A stretch of DNA of 13,126 nt. It comes from Monoraphidium neglectum. Taxonomy: Eukaryota; Chlorophyta; Chlorophyceae; Sphaeropleales; Selenastraceae. Within the stretch, counting starts at the first letter, position 1, and each line of letters starts with the position of its first letter. Position numbers and translations under genes: made by a program. Location: the NCBI RefSeq assembly GCF_000611645.1, contig NW_014012058.1, positions 1-13,126 on the forward strand, given 5' to 3'. The notes under the pieces are model-generated. The model made no database searches, had not been told where the DNA came from, and was given only the letters and a program-made list of their open reading frames with translations. This document shows positions 1 through 9,500 of this stretch, one piece after another.

Positions 1-256
1 GGGCGCGGCAACGCGCTTGCGGCGCGCGGTGCAGCTTGTGTGCCGAGCTACCTGACGCCCACGGCCCTCAAGCTATCGTGGTGCTGACGGGAACGGGCCG
101 GTCCTGTGGCTTGACCGTGGGGGTTAGGAGGGTTTCCCCCCGGTGCCATATCGGCCCTGCTCACGCCCCTTGCGCATGTCGCGCGTTGGGCTACCTCGCA
201 CATGGCCACAGCTCACCTGTTAACATCTAGGTTGCACACAGGTGCTCGGCACCTCG

Positions 257-1000
257 CTACCCCCGTGTAACCGACTGTCTATAAAAAAAACAGCTCTGCC
301 GCATGCCCTGCATGTCGGTGATGTCCGTCGTAGCTCGCAGCCAGTCGGCGCGCACGAGGCGCCGCACGGCCGCAGTAAAGTCCCGCCCCACGTCGGTGGG
401 GCCAAACTGCGAGCCCGTGGCGAGCCTGCGTGTGCGCAGCCCCCACACCGCCGAGAGCATGGCTGTGCGAAGGCTGCGCCAAAGGCCCGCGTGGGCCTGT
501 TGCGGCCGCCATTCACCCGGGTCCCCCAACAGCCAGACCGCGGCTGTGAGTGGAGGGCCCCCACCCCCCTCGATCCGCACCCAATGTTGTTGGCGTTCCT
601 CCTGGTCCTGTGCTCGCGCTGCTGGTGATGGTCGCTCTGGCAATGGGTCGAACCAGTGTGGGCGGTACTCCGGAGCATGTTGTGACGCTGTCGTGGGCGC
701 CGGTGGGGGGCCTGGTGGCCCCTCGCCCGCCACCCCTGGCGGCGGCGGAGCGAGACTGTCGCGGAGCCTGCCAAGCTGCTCCCGGGCCTGTTCCTGGACT
801 ACTGCAGGGTGCGGGCCGTCGTCGGCTGGCGCCCCCCACAGTAGCGGCGGTTTCTCGGGGTTTCCCGCGGCCGCAGCCCTGCCTGATACCTGTGTGTCTG
901 CCAGATCCTTGCTCTCAGTGACCGGCCACAACCTCCAAGTCTGATTTTCTGCAACAAACGCAAAGCAAGGCACGTCTGCGGCTGACCCGAGCATATGCAT
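257..1000 (-). mobile_element. Probable relic of a LINE-type retrotransposon ORF (C-terminal tail)
   Basis: An open minus-strand frame of 247 codons ends in TAG at 257-259. Its second half has the look of C-terminal tails of non-LTR retrotransposon polyproteins that I know from green algal genomes: a 'WLLGDPGEW' stretch, then 'LWRSLRTAMLSAVWGLRTRR', then a segment with 'AAVRRLVRADWLRATTDI'. The order Leu-Leu-Gly-Asp, Leu-Trp-x-x-Leu-Arg, Trp-x-x-Arg, Asp-Trp-x-Arg is the basis of the call. No reverse transcriptase or endonuclease domain lies upstream in the window, so this would be a 5'-truncated or decayed copy. The frame's ATG near 1000 is arbitrary. Pro-rich filler in the first half is not diagnostic. 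Long open frames also arise by chance in GC-rich DNA, so it may be an unrelated hypothetical gene or noncoding. Confidence 0.35.
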
Positions 1001-1552
1001 GCGTCACCCCGCCAGTGACCCGCTTGCCACCTACAACCGCCGACCCAATCGGTCTGCGGCACACGCGCACGCTGTGCAGCCCGAGCCGGGCGCTTGCTGC
1101 CCAGGAGTGCGAGCCGGGCGCCCCCAGCATGCTGGGAGCGCCGTCAATAATCTTGACAACGGCTGGCGCAATCATGACACCGGTCCTACCACCCAGCTGG
1201 CGCTACCACACCCGCAACACCATTTCTTTTGGGCGTCGAAGTGCAACCGACTGTGTACAAGTGAAAGAGAATGCTTGACAGGCACACCGCACGCTTTCCA
1301 CTCAAACATCTGTACATGCCACCAACAACAAAAAACACTACGATGAAGTTGTACGCATGCTTGGCTGCTTGCTGCCGCTTTCGTATGGCCTTCCAGGGAA
1401 CGAAGCAAGTCATCCGTGTCTGCCATATATGTTGGTCCTTGTCCCACACCACCGCACTGCGCACTCAGCAGCCCTTCCCATCCCGCGACTTGCATGCTGT
1501 GAGAGTCAAGAGTGCATGCACTTTGATCGCAAGCTATGCTCGCCATGTGCGC
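1001..1552. other. Intergenic stretch / presumed 3' UTR of the 208-aa gene
   Basis: No coding exon, RNA gene or repeat could be supported on either strand. Its right part should hold the 3' UTR of the minus-strand gene ending at 1553. I saw no TGTAA (TTACA on the plus strand), the usual chlorophyte polyadenylation signal, below 1553, so the transcript end is unknown. Short open frames here have no recognisable motif. Confidence 0.4.
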
Positions 1553-2596
1553 CTATTGCGGCGGTGACGGGGCAGGCGGCACTGGGACTGGGTTGGGGCG
1601 CGCCTCCCCGGTAATGATGTTGTGCGTCACCGAGTGGTTCTTGTTGAACAGGTTCTGGGAGCGCAGCACCGCGCGGTAGCGAGTCACCTCGTCCTGCGTC
1701 CAAAGTGTGTGCAATGTCTCTTTGAGCCCGTGGCGTGAACTTATTGGGGTGCTGTGCTCATCACTGCAAGACAAGCTATGAAGCATGTGGCACGGATGAG
1801 ACAGCTTTTGATTTCGGTGCTTTGACGTTAGCCATCTGTGTACCTTGTGTATGGGTTCTCGCAAAGCAATGGGTCTGCGCACCAATGAGAACCTACTTCA
1901 TACCTTGTACTGCAGTGTCTGGCCTTGAGGCGTCTCGTGGTAGCTCAGTGTGATTATGTTGAAGTGCTCGCTCCCATGGTTCTGCTTCCCGCGCAGGCCC
2001 GAAGCACGCACCGCCTCCATCCGCGCCGCTTCCTCTGCCGCCTGTGCCGCCATCCGATCCCACCGCTGCTGCTCTTTCTCCATCTGTTCCACTCGCTTTC
2101 GGTCGTATACTTCCTGCATTGCAGCGCGCCACAATGCGCAAGTCACTGGGCGCGCCTGTCATGTGTGGGCTGCCTACCAAGTCGAGCTCTCTCCAACAAG
2201 CTGCTAGTAAGGCGTCAAACCATTTGCATGCGTATAAAAATACATTTATCATGTGGTATTGCATGCAAGCATCGCGCCAACTTAATGCAGCGGCGAGAGC
2301 GCACACAAGCGCAAGCGCACCTGCTGTCGCATCAACGCGTCCACCTTGTGCTGATGCATCTCCCCTGCGACGTCCCGCTTGAACCTTTCAGTCTCTGTAG
2401 AATACATGGGGCTAGTTGGCTCGGGAACCACGGGGTTTCCGGGGTCCTCATATTTGTGGAAGCACCCGCGACGGGCCCGCAGCATGCTCTGCTCCAGCTT
2501 CTCCCGCGCACGAGCTGCCAAGCGATCTTCTCGAGTTCTGGGCTCCATGTTGTGGAACTCGCTGCTCCGAACCTCGAAGCTCGGTTTCTCCGCCAT
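1553..2596 (-). CDS. Unrecognised 208-aa charged helical protein, three exons
   Basis: Exons run 2596-2321, 2113-1904 and 1693-1553. Both introns are GT-AG and phase 0, and the spliced frame is open to TAG at 1553-1555. The ATG at 2594-2596 sits in a good context (GCGCCATGG) and starts 'MAEKPSFEVRSSEF'. Residues about 17-45 and 93-135 are rich in Arg, Lys, Glu and Ala, as in a helical or coiled-coil protein ('YDRKRVEQMEKEQQRWDRM'). The C-terminal third holds two 'NIIT' motifs: 'HFNIITLSYHETPQG' at about 142-156 and 'THNIITGE' at about 185-192. A Pro-rich end follows. There is no signal peptide or membrane segment. The general style (small, charged, short Pro/Gly motifs near the end) recalls microtubule- or cilium-associated proteins of protists, but that is only an impression and I do not recognise the family. 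The upstream frame has no stop, so a longer N-terminus or a 5' UTR intron (CAG at 2602-2604) cannot be excluded. Confidence 0.75.
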
Positions 2597-3270
2597 GGCG
2601 CCTGCGAGAGGTTTTTCTGACGCAATGTAGGCACACCGATACAGGAAAAGCCTATAATAATGAACAACATAAGAATTTATCGACAAACACAAACCAGCTG
2701 CGTGCGCTGTGTGGACAGTCGTGACAATGACTGCTGCCAGCGCTGCCAGCCTGCCCCCAACCAGCGCCATGCATGAGCCAGCAGTGCCATTGCTGCACAC
2801 GTCCACCCACATTTGCTTACAAAAAAGAAGAGATGCATCAAAACTCAATGGCAATTTCACTCCCAGCCATCGGCTGAATATCGCGAGCAGCCGCACGCCT
2901 CCTGGCTGCCTTCTTGTCGGTGCAGCAGAGGATATCGGAAGACAGGCTCGCGAGCGCACCATCGCATGAGCAGTGGGGAGGCATGTGATCACGACAGGCT
3001 TGAAGAGCATGACAGCACAGAGCAGATCTCTGCAGAGCTGCGGCACTGGGGCCGAGGTCCTGAGCACCTGCCGGCAGGCTGCTGTGTGTTTTGTTGATCT
3101 GTGTCGCTGCCCTGACCCAGTCCAAGATGTGAGGTGTTGATGCACTTTCATAAAAGCGCTCTGCAGGAAAGGAAGTCCACAGAAAAGGGGTGCTCCTCAG
3201 CCAAGCGCCGCCGTCGACTGCACGACGGCTTGTGGAGGCCGCCGCCGCCTCAATTCATGCGACCCTCGCC
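2597..3270 (-). promoter_or_regulatory. Gene-free interval: presumed promoter and 5' UTR of the 208-aa gene
   Basis: This interval lies between the likely end of the myosin gene and the ATG at 2596. It is less GC-rich than the flanking exons. I see an AT-rich patch about 2650-2690 on the plus strand ('cctataataatgaac') upstream of the ATG, but no diagnostic core promoter. A minus-strand frame is open through most of it in phase with the gene, without motifs, and is probably chance. Confidence 0.3.
2817..2821 (-). terminator. Candidate TGTAA polyadenylation signal (distal)
   Basis: TTACA on the plus strand reads TGTAA on the minus strand, the common chlorophyte polyadenylation signal, here within TTTTTTGTAAGC. 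It could serve the myosin transcript if that gene has further downstream exons. A five-base motif is weak evidence. Confidence 0.15.
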
Positions 3271-3275
3271 TTACA
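3271..3275 (-). terminator. Candidate TGTAA polyadenylation signal of the myosin gene
   Basis: TTACA on the plus strand reads TGTAA on the minus strand, about 300 bp past the myosin stop at 3573-3575. This is a plausible 3' UTR length for green algae and would place cleavage shortly below 3260. The motif is short and could be chance. Confidence 0.3.
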
Positions 3276-3519
3276 CCGGCCACAAGCCCAAGGTGGTCAG
3301 CGCTTTGCTTTCAACGCAGCCCAAATATGCCCTGCACGATGCCCGCCGGTGACAGAGGGTGGCAATGGGACATGAGAACAATGTGAGGTAGAAGGTTGCT
3401 CAGAGGTTGCTCACAAAGATGACGTGCATGCACGGCCAATCAGCTTGTTTTGCTGCTGCATTACCCAACGCGCTCTGACCCTAATTACTACCGAATACAT
3501 GCACACGTGCGCGTGCACG

Positions 3520-3523
<4 letters not shown>

Positions 3524-3568
<45 letters not shown>
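3524..3568. repeat. (CA)n/(TG)n dinucleotide microsatellite
   Basis: An uninterrupted run of about 22 CA units lies on the plus strand, with degenerate CA/CG alternation just before it. It sits a few bases past the in-frame stop of the myosin's last open frame, so it lies either in the 3' UTR or in a final intron. It has no coding role in either model. Confidence 0.97.
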
Positions 3569-3570
<2 letters not shown>

Positions 3571-3572
3571 AT

Positions 3573-6500
3573 TCACATGCGCACACGGGGGCACGGCCAA
3601 CCCACCTTTTTCTTCTTGCCACCGCTACCACCAGGGTTGTCCCAGCTGTCCCCAGACCTCGCCGTCCCCGGCTCGTCCTCCCCAAGCAGCCCCGGCGCCG
3701 ACAGGTCTGGCATGCTGCTCAGGTCAATGACACCCGGCCCCCCGCGGCCGCGCGTGCTGCGCAGCGCGCCCTGAGCGGTGCGCAGGCGCTCCTTGAAGCC
3801 CTTGTTCCACGCGTCGTACTTGCGCCGCAGCAGGTCCAGCTCCGACTGGGGGTCCATCCCCGGGGCGAACGACGCGCCGTCGGCCACCTCCGCTATGAAG
3901 TCCGCGTCGTCCTCAAACAGCGGCGCCTTGCCCATGAAGTCCGCCGCGAGCGCCGACACGGCCGCGCCCGCGGCGGCGTCGGCGGCGCTGCGGTTGGCGG
4001 GCGGGGTGGAGGGGCCGAGGGGTGCGCCGCCGGGCGGCATCCGGGAGCGGAGGGTGTCGATGTGCTCTTTGAGCAGGCGCACCTGTCGGGGTTGAGTCAC
4101 GGGTGGTTGGGAGGGCGGGTGGGGGAGGTGGGCCGGTGCGCCCAGGACTTGCCACCGCTGCGGGCTGACAGATGGGTGCCGCGCACTCACAGCCAGGATT
4201 GAGTGGCTGCTAAGACACGGCTTGGCCTTGTGCTGCCATTCAGCGCGGCCCTTCTGCACACATCGCCTCCACTGTCCATACAGCAACCCACCTGCTCCAT
4301 CCAATCGATCGCCTGCTGCTCCAGCTGCGATGCATACCGCTGCCGCGCCGCCCGCTCGACCTGCAGCTGTTGCCGCAGCGCCACCACCTCCTCGCCGCCG
4401 CCGCCGCTCCCGCCGTTGCCGACCCCCTGGTCCCCGTGCAGCGTCACGCCGCCGCCCCGCGCCGCCCCCGCGCCGTCCCCGCCCGCGCCGCCGCGCCGCC
4501 GCTGGATGTGCGCCCGCAGCGCGTCGCGCGCGTCCTCGGGCGCCACGCCCTCGCCCGCCTCGTCCCGCAGCGCTGCCCACGTGGCGACCGCCGACTGCAG
4601 CTCCTCGGGCGCGAGGCCCTCCTCCCTCACCGCGCCATACAGCGCCGCGGCCGCACGCAGCTCCACCTCCTCTGTCAGCCGCTCCTCCCTCAGCACGCCA
4701 AACAGGCCGATCGCCCCAACAAAGTCGCGCTTCTCGCCGCAGCCCTGGCTGGTCGCGATGCCGTACATGCCCAGAGCACGCCGGACGCGCCGCGCGGCGT
4801 CGGTCGGCGTCGGGCCGTGGCCGTCGGGGCCGGAGACGTGGTGGCGAACGGTCGCCCAGCTGGCAAACGCCGCGGCGGCCTCTGATGGGTCGCTGATGCC
4901 CGCCGCACGCGCGGCCTGCAGCAGCTGCCCGGCCTCGCCGGCCTCCGCAGGGTCGGCAGAGCCGTGGGCGCTTGCGGCCGCCGCGCCGCCCAGCGCGGCC
5001 AGCAGCGCGGCCGGCTCCGTCGGGCCGCCGGCCGACTCTACCCCCGCACGCAGCTGCAGCGCGGCCGCCACCTCGCCGGGCGAGCGCCCGCCTGCAGCCG
5101 TGGCGAGCGCGGCCGCTGCCGCCAGCTGCTCCGCCGACCCCAGGTTGGCCGCCTGCGCTGCCGCCCGCAGCCGCAGCGCCGCCGCCACGTCCTTGGGCGT
5201 GCTGCCGCCCGCAGCCGCGACAAGCGCCGCGGCAGACTTGAGCTGCTCGGGCCCGGCCAGCTGGGCTTCAGCAGCCGCAGCCTGCAGCTTCAGCGCCGCC
5301 GCCACGTCCTCGTGGGACGCGCCAGCAGACGCCGCGGCCAGGGCCGCGGCGCCGGCGAGGCCGGCCGCGGTGGTCAGGCCCGCGCCCTCTGCAGTGTGGC
5401 GCAGCTTGAGCGCGGCCGCCACGTCCTCGGGAGCCGCGCCGTCAGCGGCCTTCACGAGGGCCGCCGCGGCAGCGACGTCGTCGGGAGAGGCAAGTCCAGC
5501 AGCACGAGCCGCAGACTGCAGCCTGATGGCCGCGGCAACATCCTCGGGCGAGCTGCCTGCAGCCGCGGCCTGCACCTTGAGCGCCGCAGCCACGTCGTCC
5601 ACCGCGCTGCCGCCGACCACGGCCTGCAACTGGAGCGCAGCGGCAACCTGCTGCGGCGAGCTGCCGCCAGCTGCCTTGGCCAGCGCCGCCGCCGCCACCA
5701 AGGCCTCAGGTGAAGCAATGCTTGCACCCGCCGCAGCCGCCTGCAATTGGAGAGCCGTGGCAACATCGTCGGGAGTGCTGGCCCCTGCCACTACCTGCAG
5801 CTTGAGCGCAGCCGCAACCTGCCCAGGCGTGCGGCCAGCCGCCGCAGCTGCCAGGGCCGCTGTTGCCGCCAGCGCCTCAGGGGAAGACACATTGGCGCCC
5901 GCGGCCGCTGCCTTGAGCTGCAGGGCTGCCGCCACGTCAGCAGGGGTGCTGCTCCCAGCAGCAGCCTGCAGCTCAAGCGCTGCAGCAACTTGCCCAGGCG
6001 TGCGGCCAGCAGCTGCAGCCGCAAGCGCTGCCGCCGCCACCAGCGCCTCAGGGGAAGACACACTGGCGCCTGCAGCTGCTGACTTGAGCTGCAGGGCTGC
6101 CGCCACGTCAGCAGGGGTGCTGCTCCCAGCAGCAGCCTGCAGCTCAAGCGCTGCAGCAACCTGCTCAGGCGTGCGGCCAGCAGCTGCCGTCGCGAGCGCT
6201 GCCGCCGCCACCAGCGCCTCAGGGGAAGACACACTGGCGCCTGCAGCTGCTGACTTGAGCTGCAGGGCTGCCGCCACGTCAGCAGGGGTGCTGCTGCCTG
6301 CCGCAGCCTGCAGCTCAAGCGCAGCCGCAACCTGCTCAGGCGTGCGGCCAGCAGCTGCAGCCGCAAGCGCTGCCGCCGCCACCAGCGCCTCAGGGGAAGA
6401 CACACTGGCGCCTGCAGCCGCTGACTTGAGCTGCAGGGCTGCCGCCACGTCAGCAGGGGTGCTGCTGCCTGCCGCAGCCTGCAGCTCAAGCGCTGCAGCA

Positions 6501-9500
6501 ACCTGCTCAGGCGTGCGGCCAGCAGCTGCAGCCGCAAGCGCTGCCGCCGCCACCAGCGCCTCAGGGGAAGACACACTGGCGCCTACAGCCGCTGACTTGA
6601 GCTGCAGGGCTGCCGCCACGTCAGCAGGGGTGCTGCTGCCTGCCGCAGCCTGCAGCTCAAGCGCAGCCGCAACCTGCTCAGGCGTGCGGCCAGCAGCTGC
6701 AGCCGCGAGCGCTGCCGCCGCCACCAGCGCCTCAGGGGAAGACACACTGGCGCCTGCAGCCGCTGACTTGAGCTGCAGGGCTGCCGCCACGTCAGCAGGG
6801 GTGCTGCTCCCGGCAGCAGCCTGCAGCTCCAGCGCTGCGGCGACCTGATCCGGTGTGCGGCCCGGGGCCGCGGCTGCCAGCGCCGCCACTGCTGTCAGCG
6901 CCGCAGGGGAAGCAACGCTCGCCTCGGCTGCCGCAGACTGCAGCTCAAGCGCTGCGGCGACCTGCTCTGGTGTGCGGCCCGGCGCGGCGGCTGCGAGCGC
7001 CGCCGCTGCTGTCAGTGCGGCAGGGGAAGCAACGCTCGCCTTGGCTGCCGCAGCCTGCAGCTCCAGCGCTGCGGCGACCTGCTCTGGTGTGCGGCCTGGC
7101 GCTGCGGCTGCCAGTGCCGCCGCCGCCACCAGAACCACAGGAGAAGCAATGCTTGCTTCGGCTGCCGCAGCCTGCAGCTCCAGCGCTGCGGCGACCTGCT
7201 CTGGTGTGCGGCCGGGTGCTGCGGCTGCCAGCGCCGCCGCTGCTGTCAGTGCGGCAGGGGAAGCAACGCTCGCCTCGGCTGCCGTAGACTGCAGCTCAAG
7301 CGCTGCGGCGACCTGCTCTGGTGTGCGGCCGGGCGCCGCGGCCGCCAGTGCCGCTGCGGCCATCAGCGCCGCAGGGGAAGCAACGCTCGCCTCGGCTGCC
7401 GCAGCCTGCAGCTGCAGCGCTGCAGCAACCTGGTCCGGTGTTCGGCCAGGTGCAGCGGCTGCAAGTGCTGCTGCCGCTGTCAGCGCCGCAGGGGAAGCAA
7501 CGCTTGCCTCGCCTGCTGCAGCCTGCAGCTCCAGCGCTGCAGCAACCTGGTCCGGAGTGCGGCCAGGCGCTGCAGCTGCAAGCGCTGCTGCCGCTGTCAG
7601 CGCCGCAGGAGAAGCAACACTCGCCTCGGCTGCTGCAGACTGTAGCTCCAGCGCCGCGGCGACCTGCTCTGGCGTGCGGCCGAGGGCCGCGGCTGCCAGG
7701 GCCGCTGCGGCCGTCAGCGCCGCAGGGGAAGCAACGCTCGCCTCGGCTGCCGCAGCCTGCAGCTCCAGCGCTGCAGCAACCTGCTCTGGTGTGCGGCCAG
7801 GCGCCGCGGCAGCCAAAGCTGCCGCCGCCACCAGCGCCGCAGGGGAAGCAACGCTCGACTCGCCTGCCGCAGCCTGCAGCTCCAGTGCCGCGGCAACCTG
7901 GTCTGGTGTGCGGCCTGGCGCCGCGGCTGCCAGTGCTGCTGCTGCTGTCAGTGCGGCAGGGGAAGCAACGCTCGCCTCGGCTGCCGCAGCCTGCAGCTCC
8001 AGAGCTGCAGCAACCTGCTCTGGCGTGTGGCCGGGCGCCGCGGCTGCAAGTGCCGCCGCTGCCGTCAGCGCCTCGGGGGATGCAACACTCGCCTGGACGG
8101 CCGCAGCCTGCAGCTCCAGCGCCGCCGCGACGTCCTCCGGGCCAGCGCCCCCCGCCACCTCCTGCAGCCTCAGGGCCGCCGCCACCTGCTCCGGCTGGCT
8201 GCCAGCCGCCGCGCGTTGCGTGGCCGCGGCCGCCGCCAGCTGCGCCGTCGTGCCCAGGCCGGCCACCACCGCAGCCTCCTGCAGCGCCAGCGCGCCAGCG
8301 ACCTGCTCAGGCCCGCTGTCACCGGCCGCGCGGCTGAGCGCGGCCGCCGCGGCCAGCTGCTCGGCAGAGTCGAGGCCGGCCGCCGCGGCAGCCGTGTGCA
8401 GCTTCAGCGCAGCTGCCACCTGGTCGGCGCCGGCGCCGGCGGCGGCCCTGCGCAGCGCGCCAACTGTGGGGAGCTCGTCTGTGCCCGGCAGGCCGGCGGA
8501 CACGGCCGCCCGCTTGAACGCGAGCGCAGCCGCCACCTGCTCCGCGCCCGCGTCGCCCGCGGCGCGCTGCACCGCCAGCGCCGCGCTGACCTGCTCGGGC
8601 GCGCTGCCGCCCGCCGCCTTGGCGAGCGCGACGGCGGCGGCGAGCGCGGCGGCGCCGGTGAGGCCCGCCGCACGCATCTCGCTGCGCGCGGAGACGGCGT
8701 CGGCGAGGCCCGAGGGGTCCGACAGCAGGCGCGCGTTGCCGCCAAGCGCAGCCGCCGCAGCGCCGTGCTCCTTGAGCACGGCGGTGACGCGGGCCGGCGT
8801 GGCCTCGGCCTCTCCAAGCGCGCCCCGCGCAGCGGCCGCCACGTCGAGCGCCGCTGCGAGCGCCGCCGGGTCCGTGGCCCCGCCCTTCCGCGCCGCCGCC
8901 GCCAGCGCCAGCCCCTCCTTGAGCGCCGCGACCCGCCCCTCCTCGCCCCCCGCGGCCGCGCCGCCGCTGGCGTCCTCCAGGCGCCGCAGCGCGCCGTACA
9001 CCGCCAGCGCGGCGCGCACCTCCTCGGGGTCGCGCGCCCCGAGCTCGTCGCGCAGCGCGCTGTAGCACGCGAGCGCCGCGCGCACGTCGTCCAGGGTCTC
9101 CACGTCGTACTGCTGCTTGAGCACCTCGAACCCCTCCTCCCGCCGCCGCGCCTCCGCCGCCGCCTGCCGCTCGGCCGCCTCGCGCGCGAGCCGCTCCTTG
9201 AGGCGCACAGCGCAGCGCTTGCGCAGCGCGCGGCGGCGCTCCGCCATCTGGATCGTGGTGGCCGCGGCGCGGGCGGTGTGGAACTGCTCGCGCGCCTTGG
9301 CGCCGCGCCAGCCCTTCTGCAGCACGATCGCCGCGCGGTGCTCCTTCACGCGCTGGTTGAAGGGGACGCGCGCGGCGCGCGCGCGCCAGTCGGTCTGCAG
9401 GCGGCGCGCGGCGGCGCGCAGCGCAAAAAACGCGGTGCGGGCCTTCCACATGTGCCAGTGGGCCTGGACGCGCAGGCTGGCCGCCTGCATGCGCGCCCAT

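Noticed and set aside
117..142. G/C-rich 'GGGGTTAGGAGGGTTTCCCCCC' tract resembling telomere repeat or hairpin
   Set aside because: It occurs once, does not match a tandem telomeric unit and forms only a weak inverted repeat.
2597..3151. Extension of the 208-aa protein upstream to an ATG at 3151
   Set aside because: The frame is open but motif-free and compositionally unlike the rest; the ATG at 2596 has the better context and begins the charged, coherent protein.
5639..8122. TAL-effector-like repeats, because of the 'TPEQVAA' start of each module
   Set aside because: The period is 39 or 57 residues, not 33-35, there is no variable di-residue and no conserved Gly-Gly-Lys loop. The shared Thr-Pro-Glu is a generic helix cap.
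5639..8122. Octotricopeptide (OPR) or PPR-type RNA-binding repeats, suggested by the ~38-aa period common in green algae
   Set aside because: The OPR signature (Pro-Pro-x-x-x and Leu-Trp-Ala-x-Ala) and PPR signature residues are absent; the modules are almost pure Ala/Leu/Val helices.
5639..8122. CRISPR-like array, because of regular direct repeats
   Set aside because: The repeats are coding, contiguous without unique spacers and in frame within a eukaryotic gene.
4203..9065. Very long plus-strand open frames (881 and 736 codons) antisense to the repeats
   Set aside because: They are Ser/Ala/Pro-rich mirror images of the Ala-rich 3-bp-multiple repeats; periodicity keeps the opposite strand open. 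No start context, domain or splice logic supports them.
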